64,000 bases of DNA from Brachypodius melanocephalos (lineage: Eukaryota > Chordata > Aves > Passeriformes > Pycnonotidae), in contig VZSR01001854.1 in NCBI GenBank assembly GCA_013398615.1, positions 9,908,585 through 9,972,584 on the forward strand, read 5' to 3'. Each line of letters opens with the position of its first letter. The stretch's first letter is position 1. Below, in pieces: positions 20,482-34,383 of this stretch. Made by a program: the position numbers and the translations under genes. Under the pieces are notes generated by a model. The model had not been told where the DNA came from and searched no databases. It saw only the letters and a list, made by a program, of their open reading frames with translations.

Positions 20482-23400
20482 TTACTGTCTTCTCAGGGTT
20501 TCTGAGGTGTACAAGTTAACTCAGCAGCCATCTTTAGTTTATTGAAAATAAAACTTAGAACGTGTACGATCAGTCTTGAGGTATGAAAAGTACCTGTGGT
20601 GGTGTTATCTCATAATTTCCAAGAGGAAACTCAAGTCTGTTACTGAGTGTGTTGGCAATAAAAATTGGGGGAGATTTGGAATTATGGTAGCTGTAAAAAA
20701 AACAGTTTTAAAAACCCATTCAGATTATCCCTTTTAACAATATATGCCTGATGCTACATATCTACTTGTTTTGTGAAGCTACATGAGAATTTTATATCAA
20801 GTAATATTGAACTTTGCATTCATATCTTATGGGTAATACCAAGGAGGTTTTTATGTCTAAGAAATTATTTATACACTGTCATTCTACAAAAATCTAGCAT
20901 TTCTTGAGCCACTTTGGTGCAAGTGGAGATGGCAAGGTGTAGATTAAGGAATAGTAAGGAGGTGCCAGGAGTAGTCTGCATAATTTTGGCAAGCAGTAGA
21001 ATTACAAGTAGAATTTAGCCTCTTGATGCTCAGAATTTTGCCAAGATAATTGAATATTAAGAGACTTGATTAGCTAAGGTAATGGTGCCCCTGAGGTGCA
21101 GGTGGAGGGCTTCTCAACTGATTTTAATTTTTCATATTCACAGAAACTCCTCTTCTTCATTCAGAAACATTGAAAGAAAACTGAAAAATGCAGTTTTCAA
21201 ATTAAAAAATTTGCAGAGCTGCAAAACATTTTGAGTGAATTTAGAAGGTTAAACTTTCACAAAATAATTTGCCTTACTTTCTGATTTTTGTATGTATTAC
21301 ACTTACTGAGGCACTTGCCCCTAATATTCCATTTAGTTCAAGTCCTGAACTTCAAACTTTTTATCTAACTAAAATGTTCCTTAAAGTAAGCATTAAGTAT
21401 GCCTGTTTCTAGAGTGTGTATCTTCATGTTCCAGTTTCTTCTCAGCTTTAAAGAAATACATTTTTATGCAAATCCAAAAAAAACTGCTCAAGGTAAAAGT
21501 TCAAGAGTATCTAATGTGTTTAAATATTGATGTATATTCTACTGCAATTTTTTAAATGTGCCTTGCCAGAGCTTTGGGGTGCACACACAAATCGATTTAA
21601 AAGCACACACAGAGTCTTATGTGCAAGCATGGAAAGAGAATCTTCAGTAGAATTATCAGTCTGAAGAAGGCTTATTCTCTAGCTAAGTGAGAAAGGTATG
21701 GTGTGGTATAAAATATATATGCCATATATATGCCCACTTGTGTTTTCCCTTTGTAAACCCAAAATTGAAAAGGGAAGGTCTTCATTACTTTTGGCACAAG
21801 GAATAGAGCTCTATAGAAATTCACTGCTAAATCTCAGTAGCATTTTTGATAATTAATTTGCATTCATTCACCTATAATGCAGTATAATTAAATAGCTTTT
21901 TAGACCAAGAAAATATTTTGCTTAAAGAAATATTTTCTGTTGATGAAAATTCAGTAAGGATTGAATGCCAGGAGAGGATGCAAGCTTAACTCATTATCTC
22001 AATTCAGGGGGGAAGAATAGCTGTAATTTTGCAGCTCTAGAGGTAACACAGGGTTAGTCCAAATGTCCTTGTCCCACAGAAGTCTTCTAGGGTTCAATAG
22101 ATAACTGACATTTAGGGAGGAAATCTAATCTTTGCTCTGGAAACAATGTCTTCATCCAGAAACAAATGTTGAGAAAATTAGGCAGTGGTTATATTTATGT
22201 GCCGTGCCGTTTTTATTTTCAAACTGTAACCTTTACTATTCTGGATCAGATATTGCATTTAAATGCATAGAATTCTTTTGTCCAACTTAAGGTTAGGTAT
22301 TTTTCAGTGTTATCACCCATTTACAAGTATGTAAAAGCTTTTAGTTAAGCCCGTGTGTTATTACCAGGATTTTACCAGAATTGGTTTGATATGTATTATT
22401 ATCTCTTGAAATTAAGTGATATGCTGAAATACATTGAAACTCACAGTTTAACTGGTGGTGAATATCAGGAGAATATCTTTGAATGTATTTCATTTGTGAT
22501 ATGTATTTATAAAGTCCAGAATCATTGCTCTGAATTAATTTGATAATTGGCATATACATGTCAATGATGTCAGGCACAATGATGTAATTTTTCCTTAACA
22601 CTGAATAAAACCTGTAGATCTCCCCTATGTGCCTTAAATGAGAGAATCAGTGCAGACATTAGACAATTAGACGAGGTTCCAGGTTTCATGTGGCAAAACA
22701 TGCAGCTTTGGGAAGTACATCTCAATCAGCCTGTCACTAGGTTTAGTTTCACTTTTTAAAAGTCTAAGGCTGTGTCTATGCTAGTAGATTAATCAACAGG
22801 CATTTCTAGGCACTGAAATATAGCTGTCTAGTTTATCAAACCATTCCTATGTTCCCTAAATATAAATTGGTGAATTCTAAACTGTTTCTTGGCACAGCTC
22901 GACGTTTATATCACTCCAAGGGTTGTTCCCAATGTTCAGCTTCCTGCATTAATTCCTGTGGTGGAGAAAAAGAGAATTTGATAATAATTTTGCTAATACT
23001 TTTATAATAAATTAAATAATTTTGATAATAATTTGATCATAATTTTGAATACCATAATGCAATAACCTACTCCATGCTAGCTGCACTTGGGGAAAGCTCC
23101 TGGGCACACTCAGTTAAGTAGTGCAGTATGGACATTGTCTTGACAGCCTTCCCTATACAAGAAACTGAAACGGAAGTCGTATCTCTGCAACATCTATATT
23201 TCTGGAAAGCACAGGATCTAAATAACAGTATTTTCTAATTTTTCGACAATAAAAAATTGGACTAAAACTCTTGTAATTCCTACTGCTAAAATAAAAATTA
23301 AACAATCAGTCTGCAGGGTAAAACAACAGCAAACCCCAAACATAATCAAATTCAAATTTTACCACTTCTATTACACAAAGTATAATTGATGAAGCCAGTT

Positions 23401-24750
23401 TGATGTTAAACCATGTTAATCGAATGGCATGAAATAATGTTATTTGAATAAAAAGAAAACTAAATACAATAGATTCCTTTTTCTACAATAGATTTTTTGG
23501 GGTTTTACTCACAAAAAGTATAAAGCTTAGAAGAAAATCAAAGCTTCCCGCAGAACATTATGAGCTTGAAAAAGTTCTGATTAGAAAATTCTTGTCCAGC
23601 TCTTCCTTTGATGTATATGTACCAAAAACTTGTCCAAATTAAATTTGTATTTTAAAATCTCCCTCTTCAGAGTCTTTTTGTAGCTAAGAGATTTTCAGAA
23701 TATTAATAAAATATATTCATGATGCAATATCTGCAGTTATTACTCTGGGATTAAGCACCTTTTTTCCTTTAGGTAGGCTTCCTAGGATAAAAGTGAAGAG
23801 GAGATGATTTAAAGCCAAGATTACCATTAATATGTGTGTGCTTGTTTGCACATTTATCTACAAATTGTGTGTGTTAAATTACATATATGTTTGCATTAAG
23901 TTAAAATAATGTATTTTAAATATCATGTTTTTTTTTTCCTTTCCAGCCAGAATTGTCCCAGAATTATCATGCAGTGATCTGAACAGAAAACTAACTGTAG
24001 GTCTGCAAAAAAAAAAAAAAAAAATCTTTAAAAATAAACCTTTTTCAGTTCAAGAACAGAGAAGTGCTTTATATCCACATACATGTATAAATAATTGAAT
24101 GCCAGTAGATGGTGCTCACTGTGTAGTATAATCTCTGGGGTTACCAAGACCAATAAAATTTGTTGCTGTGCAGTCAAACCAGCGTCTGTGCAACTCTTTA
24201 CAGCTACTCTGGAGAGATGATGGGAATGTTCTGTCTAATTTAGTGTGTAGCACTAGCTTGAATACAGATCCATATACCACATGAAGACCTCTGAGAGAGT
24301 CCTTTTTTTCTGGCAATAGAAAGATCTCTGCTGCCCTTGTGGGTGACAGCTTGAAGTAAACATGGTGGCCCAGCAAGTGAAGATATATTGGGAGGGATTC
24401 AAAGGAGCAAGGGTGTAAAGGGACACTCTTGAAACAGCAAATAACTAATGCCAAGAAGGAAAAACAAAAATACCAACAGTGGGTTGAGGAGAGAAAATAA
24501 AAGGGTAGGCAAATGGCTGATATTTAAGGAAACACTGATGGAGATAGGATAATAACAACTGAAGTGGAATAAATAAAGCTGAATACAGAGAAAATGCATA
24601 AAAACCAGAAGATAATCAAGAAAATTAATAGACAAATATTAAGAAGGTAGATATTAAGGGACAATAATACCTACAAGAAAAAAGAGTCAATCTGAGAAAA
24701 GACAACATGTAGTGAAATGGTTATGTGTACTACTAAGAAATAAATATTAT
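20482..24750. other. AT-rich unique sequence, no gene seen
   Basis: No gene or repeat family is recognised. Near 23929-24024 a strong polypyrimidine-AG stretch is followed by about 60 bases and then an 18-base A run (24007-24024). The longest frame (112 codons, minus, 24116-24454) has no domain. Confidence 0.5.
24007..24024. repeat. Poly(A) run, 18 bases
   Basis: This is an uninterrupted A run. No clear target duplication was found around it, so origin as a retroposed tail is unproven. Confidence 0.9.
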
Positions 24751-24813
24751 TGACCTGATTTCACATTAGCCAATACTATGTTGGTGTAAAATTGGAACAA
24801 GAAGAGCAAGGAT
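24751..24813 (+). repeat. Possible ancient amniote palindromic repeat remnant
   Basis: The phrases TGACCTGATTTCACATTAG, then TTGGTGTAAAATTGG, then AGAAGAGCAAG resemble one arm of an old repeat known from turtles and birds, built around GGTGTAAA words and often ending in CTGATT-type borders. The second arm is missing. Recognition is from memory and the copy is diverged. Confidence 0.38.
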
Positions 24814-27800
24814 TAAAGGTCTACCAGTTCTTGAATTCAATGAATTCAAGACCCGTGCTTTAACTTAAAAATTTGGGAATAGTAAATATTTTGGTTATTT
24901 TGCTTGGGGCAAGTCTATGTAGAGCATTGCTTTCTGTCTTTCTCCTAGCAGACTGTTACATTTAGAGGCATATTGTAAGTAATACTGTTTTCTCTGTGTG
25001 GTAATTTACTGAGAAGTTGCCTTCGGTTGTGATTTTGGCCCCAGGGAAGCTTCCTGGTGTCCCTCTGCAATACTGGTTACTGGACTGTACCATGGGACAT
25101 ATTCTTGGTTTGATATTCTCTGCCTGGCAATAAGGTTAATAGATCTAGGATGTAGCAGCTGGAGAACACTACCAGTTCATTCAGAAGGACTCACTTAATT
25201 TTTCTGTGGCACAGGTGTGGGCAACAGGATAACAATGGGCCCAGAGGACTTCTCTGTAGAAAATTCCCACTGAGAATAGAGGAAGTAGAGAAATGATTAA
25301 GGCCTTCTTCCTTTCTTCCAGCAGTTCACCAATAGATGGAAGCAGAGATCCTTCCCTAGACAATCCTCAGCCAACCTATGGTTCCCAGTTTTCAGTTCTA
25401 TAGGGCTGAAGTCATAACTAAAACAGCAAAATATCTTTGCATGGTGGAACAAATGATGTAAGAGAGATGGAATGGTGGAGAGTAATATTAAAAGAGTTGA
25501 GAATATCAAAGCTATTTGTTAGATCTGTGTACGCTGGTGAAACTTCATGATGTGGAGAGAAAAACAGAGCTTCTGTTTAAGACCTCATTTGTGTACCTAG
25601 AATTCCAAAATGTTTGCAAGAAAATTACTTAAAAGTTAGTTTAAAAATATTCAAAACTCATAAATTTAATACAGTTTTGTTTAAGATCTCTTTTCATTTA
25701 TGTTCTGCTTTATATGAAATGAAATTAAAACACCTGTAAGAAGAAACTAAATGAAATGTAACTAAACTATGGAGCAAATAAAACTGTAAAATTCTATTAG
25801 TATTGCTTATTAGAGATTCAGTTGTTAGAATATCTTTAGACCTACCAACTCTTTATTTTTCTTTGCTCTTTGTGAATATCTTGCAAGAATTACTAGCACC
25901 TAAATTTAGTGAACACAGCTAATTACACACAAATTTGAAATGCAAAATGATCTGATATACAATTCAGTCTAAGGTGTATAATGATGTTTAGCTTTAGCAT
26001 CCCCAGGAACCTTGGTTCTGTAGAAACAGAAAATTTTAAATTTACAAAGTCCTGCTCTGAAATATGGGAACGGTGTTCCAAAGATATAATCTAAGATTAG
26101 TCATAATTCAGCTATTTCTACATCTTACTAATAATCTTGTGTTATATTATAAACTACATGTAAAATATTGCAATTGTTCTTTTGTTTTGGTATTTATTTA
26201 GCTGACAGGTTTTGAACAGTTTTGTGCGTTCAGAGGTTTTATACAATGGTGTTGCATAGGGATGAGTTATCATACACATACCACTGGTTGGAATAATGGT
26301 GTTTGTCTGTCCCAAAGAGCCCTGCATCTGTCTGGCAGCCCATTGTAGATTGGATTGTTGTGTTTGGGACCTGGAACCAGCAGCCTGGTCACCCTTTCAC
26401 TCAGCCTAGGCAGATGTTACATATAAGGTGGGTACATGGCATGAAGTACCCATATACAAGCTGAGAGATTGAGTCCTGCTCCAGCTCTGATTCGGTCTGC
26501 CTTTTCCAAGTGTGCCTCTCATTAAAGATATAAATACTTCCTTTGAAACGGGAATCAATGGGACGATTCACACACTTAGTCAGGCGTGTACTTTAAGTAG
26601 ATTGCTGAATTGGGACCATTCTGCACCATTGAAATGACTATACACTCTTCAGGACAATGGAAAATCAGTCTCACAGTTGTTTTAAACATGACTCAGAAAA
26701 TGATTAGACTTGTCTTGAAATGTCTTCTGGTGAAAATGGATAGTTCAAGCAAAATATGGAGAATCATCGCTCACAACATCAGAAAAACAGACAAAAATGT
26801 TTTCTCAGGTCATTTGACAATGTTGCGCTTGATTTGTGGTGCTGTATCAATAAAGTTAAGGAAGTGAATTGTTATTCTAGCCTTACTTGTTTGAAGTAAG
26901 TGCTTGAAAGAAAACTAAGTGGTAATGATCATGTTTCATCTTTTCAACAGCAAATATAAAATTGGGCACCCTCTGTAAATCTAAACACCTGCTGATTTTT
27001 AGTACTGTTTTTCTTTCCTAGAGAATGTAGGGCTTAGTTTGTGCAGAGCTTTGCTGTGATTTCTTGGAATGATTACTATATATTAATTCTTAACAGAGGT
27101 AAAATTTGATGTAGTAAGAAACTGCTAATGTTTTCACAACACAGATATTTGTTAGTAGAGTAAATAGAGAGTTCACTGTCATGCTCATCTAAACAAGCTA
27201 ATGATGGTTATCAAAGGTCCTTGATCACAGTTAGCAAATTTAACCTAGTGCACTATGTAACTGGAACCCAGGTAAAACAGCATAATGGGAAACAAGTTAA
27301 AGACTAATGTGGTCTCTCAGTATGTCTTGGACTCAAGGTACAATTTTTGTTGTCTTGGAGTAGCAGAATTTACTTACTTGTTCTGTATGCTTGGATTTTA
27401 TGACTCTGAAATTCCATTCCTGTTTCATTCCAGATTCTTCATTTTTCTCATCCAGCAAATCAACCTGCATAATTGCAGAAAGGTCAGGTTTTGTTTTTAT
27501 TTTTCTTCAGCAAACATTAGCTCTCTATATAATTTTACTTTCGAGCCACTGCTTTCCATTATACTAGATAAATTTTTATTTATAAAATCCTCTTGACTTG
27601 TTGAACTGCCACCATCTCTCTCTTTAATTGCCCAAACATAATTAGAGGTCTGGATAAAATGAATCACCTTGGCAAAAATTCATCCAGCTTTATTGCCAAA
27701 TTCAAAGACTGAGTGAGGGGAAAATGGTACACTGGAACACTTGATTTAAAAATAATTCTAAGTGTAGTTGTGTGTAGTATTAATTCCAGAGAATGATTAA

Positions 27801-30800
27801 TTAAAATGTATTGTTGTAAATCCTTTGTGATGTGCTCCAATACCAAGTGTACCAGGCCAGACTGTGTTTCAGTGTCAGTATCCTACAAGAGAGTAAATTA
27901 TCAGTGGTCTCCTTGCATGGCCTTCTACCAGAAAGAGAAAATGGGACAGAAGCAGTAAATGTCTAGCTGCTATTTTTTATTTTCCTAACAGTGGCAGGAA
28001 AGAGTAAGAAGCAAAGACTGATAGCCAATATGTCTACATTGAGTCAAGAGGCAGCTGAAACTGCTGCAAAGTGGTATATATAGCACTTCAATTAACTGAT
28101 AAAATAAGAAGGAGAGCAGGTCAGAAAACAACCTTTTTTTTCTGTGTGTGTCATTCTTTCTGCCCTCGGAATGTCACCTGAGGAGGTTGCTTCCACTGCC
28201 TGAAATTTCTGACATGCATTTCAGAACATGAGTCCAGGGCTCAATTTTGGAAAAAAGATTGGGCTGTGCCAGCTGCTATGCCCAGGAAAAAGTAAGTACC
28301 TGCTGGAGGAGATGTAACAGCATGGGTTCTGCCAGAAATTGAGGTGGTGGAGGCAGAACAAGCATGGACAGCTCAGCAGCTTTGGCTGTTACAGAGGCCC
28401 TGTTCCATGGAACATGGAAATGGGGAAAAAGGAGTAGGTGGGAGAATTGAAGAGGAAGGAAATGGTAATGGATTATTATGGTTATGAGAGTCAAAGCAGA
28501 AGAAAAACTGAAACTCAGAGATATGTGGTAAACAAACCGGGAAAGCTCTGGGAGGAACAAAGATTTTCTGCAATGGATGGTAGACGTAGGGAACAGCTCC
28601 CTAGACAGTTTAAAAGACAAAAGAAGAAGGTTATTTGAGCATTCAAGTAGAAGTGACTTGGAATATCACCTGATTGCTCCTGCAGGAATATTAGTCTGGG
28701 GGTAGTATCTCTTTCATTTTGCCCCATTCACTGAAAGAAGTATGAAAATGGTAAGTGAAGAAAAGAAAGTGTCTTTCAAAAACACAGTTGTATTCCTGAG
28801 GCAGTACAGTTAGCTCCACATCCACTGCTGGGTTCAGTCTAGCCCCAAACATTAAATTCGAGTTGTCCCTAAAGCAGGTTTCTTTCACAAACACAGGTGG
28901 TTGGACATCCATGCTTGATCCCTCATGCTTACGACAAAATTCCTAATGCTGATCTTAGTCTAATTCATTATATTATCGTTTGCATAGGCTAATTTCCCTG
29001 AGGTTGTGCTTTTTAGTATTATAATCATCTCAGGTAAATCTAGGTTATATTTTCATACTACATGCTATCACTGACTTATTGTTTTACCCTATACTTTGTT
29101 ATAGTTTCTGGTTGAATGTCTTTGAACAACTCAAATTAAAAAGTTCTCAAAGAAAAAAGTATTTATAGCATTCTTTTCCTGGGGACTCTTTGGTGCTCCT
29201 TTGTGTCCTTCTGTCATGGTTATAAGACCAAGTCATACCTGCTCTGAACTTTTTCATGGATTTTTAATTTTATCCAACATCACTCTCACCTCTTTCCATA
29301 AAAGAGGTCCTTTTGCTCTGTTTTCCTTTAAATACATACTTCTGTCTTTCAGTTACCAAAAAGTCATTTTTCAGTTAATGTTCAAATGTCTTCAGGCCAG
29401 ACACTCTGACCTGGGCACAAAAAGTTGACAGCACACCTAATCCTTGAAATACCACTCACTGAAAAGTTCCCACTGAATTCAACTTAATCTTTAGCAGGAT
29501 GTAAATGCACAAGCCAGAAATTTGTAAAGCAAATGTCCAACCTGAAAAGCCAAGCCAAAAATAGTAAATACAACAGTGTTTACAGGATGGATTAAGAAAA
29601 ATCAAGACCTTGCTATTAGAATACTTATCCAGAACTGGTTCAAAATAGACCTTTCATTTCCTATAGGTTTTACTAGGCTTTTTTTAAACAAATGGGAAGT
29701 AAAATATTTTAAATATCTTCCGCTTCTTCATATTTTTCCTTTTTACTTACAGCTGCTTCTTTCACACTTCTATTCATAAACATATGACAGAAAAAACCCA
29801 TCTGATTTGACAATTTTCTTCCTTCTGCTTGATTCCTTAGAGGCTGCATTCATCTTCTACCATTTTTGTATTCAGAAGCTAAAAGATGATTGTAGGAGGT
29901 TTTGACTGTGGAGAACATGCTCTCCCATCTGCGGCAGTATAAAAAAGCGTCTTCTCACAGAAGGGGTGTTTGGGGTTCTTTCTGGATAGATATCAAGATG
30001 TGTAAGTTTATTGATGAAACATGCTTAAGTGAGGAGAGATTGTAGCATAATTACATATTTTCCACATCCTGCACAAGAGATACGCTTCAATAGTACTCCA
30101 CTTGCTCTTGGGTAGGTTTCGTTTCCTACGACAATTTCATCTGCAGTTTCTTTGTGAAGGGTTTGCCTATAGAATATAAAGTTAAACTCCATAATTAAAT
30201 TTCTGCATTCCATCTATCTCTGTTTCCCATTAAGAAAGCAAGAGTGGAAGTATTTACTCATCTTTATAGAGGCTACATATGAGACAAACCAGCCAGAAGA
30301 AGAAAGATTCTCAGACTTTTTAACACATATCTGAATTAACTTTTAATTCCATTTTCCATTTAAACAATTATGAATGATGTAGACAAAGTAATGGATAAAA
30401 AGGAGGAACAAATGCTTTCATTTTCTACATACTTTTCTCATTCTCAGAAAAGAAGGAAAATGACTACCCAAATGTTGGGGTTTTTTCAATAATTCAAGGC
30501 TAAATTACTAATCTAACTGTACCTTAGGTAGAAAACAATATTATGTGAGCATTCCTTAAGGATGGTAAAAGCCAGTGTAAGACCATTAATTCAAACTTTC
30601 ACATATTAGCCAACATCTGCATATTCACAAATGCATGATTAATGTCCTAATGGTTTAATTTTCACAGTATAGAACTGAAGAAGGAATTTCAGATTATGAG
30701 CTGACAAAATCTGCTTCTGAGATGAGACTAAATCATGTACGTCAGTCATGCATGGGTAGCAGAAAAAGAAAATTTAAGTACATAGAAACAAAGATACCCT

Positions 30801-30885
30801 AGTTAAGTCTAGGAGAGAAAGTCAGATTACAAATCTGACATTACCTTCAAAACTCTGTGCCCCAGTACTGGATGCCAAAAAGCGC
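24814..30885. other. AT-rich unique sequence, no gene seen
   Basis: Six kilobases have no supported gene, RNA gene or known transposon. Overlapping frames at 28276-28727 follow a purine-rich stretch and carry no domain. The 103-codon frame at 27285-27596 is rich in F, L and S, as expected from T-rich DNA. Confidence 0.5.
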
Positions 30886-31476
30886 TGTCATGGTCTAATC
30901 CCAGCAAGAAAACGATCCCTGCACAGCTGCTCTCTCACCCCCTCACCAGTGGGGTTGGGTAGAGAATCAGAAGGGTAAGAGCTAGAAAACCCACAGGCTG
31001 GGATGAAGACAGTTAAAAAGAGAAACCACAAGCTGTGCACACAAGCAGACAAAAGCAAGCAATTCATTCACCACTTTCCATGGGAAGGCAGGTGTTCAGC
31101 AAACCCCAGGAAAGCAGGGGCCCATCACACGTAGCAGTGACTCGAGGAGACAAATTCCATCACTCCAAACAACCCTTTCTCTCCTTCTCTCCATTTTATT
31201 TGCTGAGCATAATTCATATGGTCTGGAATATTCCTTTGCTCAGTTGGAGTCACCTGTCCCAGCTGTAGCTCTTCCCAGTTTTCCACGCACCCTCAGTTTC
31301 CTGACCAGTGTGGCAGTACAAAAAAGTGGGAAATATCTTGGCCCTGTGTAAGTCCTGCTCAGCAATAGTAAAAACATCACTTTGTCATCATCATTTTGTT
31401 CAGCACAAATCCAAAATGCAGCTCCATGCTAGGCCCTGTGAAGAAAATTAGCTGTACCCTAGCCAAAACCAGCACA
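30886..31476 (-). mobile_element. ERV LTR, minus strand, nearly full length
   Basis: On the plus strand it starts TGTCATGG and ends AACCAGCACA, and so has the inverted TG/CA ends of an LTR. The internal phrases ('gagaatcagaagggtaag', 'gcaattcattcaccac', 'ggaaggcaggtgttcagc', 'ctgagcataattcatatgg', 'cagcacaaatccaaaatg') match, in reverse, an abundant avian LTR family whose promoter and polyadenylation site read from the minus strand. The family's TATA box has decayed to AAATAAAA and its polyadenylation block is damaged. No internal retroviral sequence is attached. The flanking five bases differ (AGCGC versus TCTGG), so no target duplication is visible. The 77-codon frame at 31035-31268 lies within it and is not a gene. 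It belongs to the same superfamily as 3955-4375. Confidence 0.85.
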
Positions 31477-34383
31477 TCTGGGTCACAGATGTGAGCATTG
31501 ATTGCTGCACATCTTGCAGCAGTCAGCATCAATTAATCTTGAATATGTATTTTTTGGAATTGACATCTGTGTCCTGGCTAGTAAGACTATTGCAGGGAGT
31601 TGGGGGAAGTGCAGTTCTATTATGTGTAGGCTTATTTGTAGAAAATTTTACCTTCTTTTTAGGACTGCTACTTGCTCTGGTATTGCTGTTATTCTTCCAA
31701 ACCAGGCTGCCTTGGCTTCATCACCAAGTGAGAAAACAACTTTCTCCACTTGAAATTAATATCTACTGATGTTAGCAATCTTATCTATGTTTACAAGCCT
31801 CTGTAGAGACAGAAACCTGTAAAGTCTTGCTCATGCTGTAGATAATTTTGTTCCATTGAAAACTAAGTGTGCATATCAGCTACTTTGTTCTCACATCTGT
31901 TGAAATGCCTCAAAAATATTTCTCTGAAGTTAAAAAGTCTTAGAATTGATAGAGCAACAGATATTTTGCAGCATTAATAGTGACATGTCAAAGCACAACA
32001 AATCCAACATAATATTGGACTCCCCTGATAGTCTTATTTGCCTATAAATATCAAAGAAATAACTTGCTACAATTTATGCTACAAATCGTATTCTGAAACA
32101 ATATATGGGCAACATTATATTTACAAGCAGTTAGAAAGGTATTCTATTTTAGAAAATGGTTAATACTAACAATTTGGATGTGTTTTCAGTTCTAGAGGCA
32201 CATAAGTATCAGGAGCAGATTAAAGTGGAGTTAGCCACTCTTGGATGGCCAACACGACACTATTTCACCGTTACCTAGAAAATGAATACTCAAAAATATT
32301 GGCAAAAGAATGCTTACCAGTCTAGAATAATTGCTTCTAAAGATCTGAAGAGATTGGGGCCTTTCAAGACCTAGCCCGGACAGATTTTCAAGAACTAGAG
32401 TTAATTTACAAGTAAAAATCAGTGCTTTAAAAACTAGACAAAACTCAGGCTGCCATATTTGACCCACAACTATGCCTTGTGGTTTGTTCTCCACTGATCT
32501 GTTTCCTCAAACCTACTTGTTTAGAGAAGGGAGATGGTAGGAGCAAGGTGAAGGAGTGATGGCAAGACTGCAGCTGTGCTAGTGCAAATTACCTGAAGAG
32601 AAGGAGCAAAAGCCACAGTGTCACAAGTAGTGGACAAAATTAAAACTTGAGGAAAATTACCACCTTGGCAGTGGATGAAATGCTCCTTGGAAGTGACTTT
32701 TCCTGGCTAATTATGCTGGGCAATTTAATAAGATTGGGCATTTGTGTAGAAAACTTGGGTGACATAAATTTCATCCTAAGCATAAACTAAGAAGAAAATT
32801 GAAGTAAATAACAGAAGGAATGATTTATAATAAGGGAACTAGAAAAAATTAAAAAATGAAAGGTAAGATAACATACATATGGTTTTAAAAACAGCATAAT
32901 TATGTGTGAGGGAAAAAAAAAAAAGATTGCTATCCTGCTTGATCCATGAAATAAATAGCAGTTAAGGCAATCTGGAAAAATATATTCTTGGGGAAAGCTG
33001 CAATTAACTGTATTAAGTAAAAAATAACTGCATACTTTTTGTTTTTAAACTCTCATTTGACCAGTGCTACAACAAAGCCTAATTTCATTTTACTCTGTGG
33101 CATTTTGATGCAACATTAAGACACTCAAGAGGATCCAAATCTTTTGTTTTTATACATCTTCATGTAGACTTTACTTTTATTATCCATATCTTGTCCGTTT
33201 GAAGATACTGGAAGTTCAACTTAAATTAGAAATGTTTAAATACTTGCTTCTCTCTTGTTTGCTTTAAAAAATAAAAAGAAAAGAAAAGAAAAGAAAAGAA
33301 AAAATAATAATAAAAAAAGTCATGTTACTTATGTCTGGATTTTTGGATTTTTATTCCTACAGCTCGTGCTCCAAGATTCAATCTGTTTGGAGAATACTTA
33401 GCATGTCATGGATTTATAAAGAAGAATTTTCAAGGAAAATTTACTATTGTGAAGAAGCATAATGTTTTCTTATGGAGTATAGGATGGCAAGCAAGAATTG
33501 TGGTAAAGATTAATTCTGCTTTTTCCATACTGGTTTCCATACTGGTTGCTTTAATAGGTTTCCTGTGGAAGGGTAAAAGGTATAGATCCAGGGGAAAGCA
33601 TATGAGAACCTCTAACAAAGCATAAGTTATGGAAATTCCTATATAGAATAATCTACCATAGAAGATTAGAACATTGCCCAGTTTTATAGTCTTTAATATG
33701 GTCTATATAACTGGGTGGGGTTTATTATTTTTATTAATTGTGGTATAATTATATTTATACTCTAACTGAGAGTAGGACCTTATTTTGCTATTTTTTGCTT
33801 GAGAAATATGTAGCTCATCATTGTCCCAAAAGACTGCAGGCAGAATAGACCAACAGGAGGCTAGGAAGAAATTGGAGACATAGCTCTGAAGGTCACACAA
33901 GAATCTTGCTAATGACAAAATCATTTTGTTCCATCTCAAAAACTTAAATTGCTGGAATCTAGGAAAAACTGGAAAAAGAAATAAACATTAATTGTCATCT
34001 TATGTATCCATGTGTACCTGATAAGCCTGCAAAGTAGCGTGAACTAATCTGATTCATAGTGTTAAAAAATTATTTGGAAGCATAATTGATTATAGCAATT
34101 TGTTGCTGAAGTGATGAGATTTTTTAACAGTTTATATTACTATACAAAATTGCTGGTGCTATCTTTTTTTTCTTGTTTAGGAATTTTATTAATTTTTTCT
34201 CTTTAGTAAAGATAGAGAAGTTTGGGGAAGAACTCTAGTAAAAATGCAGGATAAGTTAATGTATACTAAGTTTGCGCTGTGCAGCTAAAGGGAGAATAGG
34301 TCTTCTAGTTTTTCAAAACATAAAGATATTGAAGTCTTCATTATAACAAATGACTATGAATATACATGAAATTTTTTATCATG
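31477..34383. other. AT-rich unique sequence, no gene seen
   Basis: Two overlapping frames at 31491-31769 look hydrophobic but match no family I know. It holds an (AAAAG)n repeat at 33273-33305 and a perfect 12-bp tandem duplication at 33522-33545. Confidence 0.5.
33273..33305. repeat. (AAAAG)n microsatellite
   Basis: About six AAAAG units run into an AATAAT-rich tail. Confidence 0.9.

Noticed and set aside
28276..28727. Cluster of overlapping frames on both strands considered as an exon
   Set aside because: Frames on opposite strands overlap without domain content; the purine-rich strand simply lacks stops.
31491..31769. Hydrophobic 92-codon frame resembling a membrane segment
   Set aside because: T-rich DNA gives L/V/F-rich products by default; an overlapping second frame is equally open and no family is recognised.
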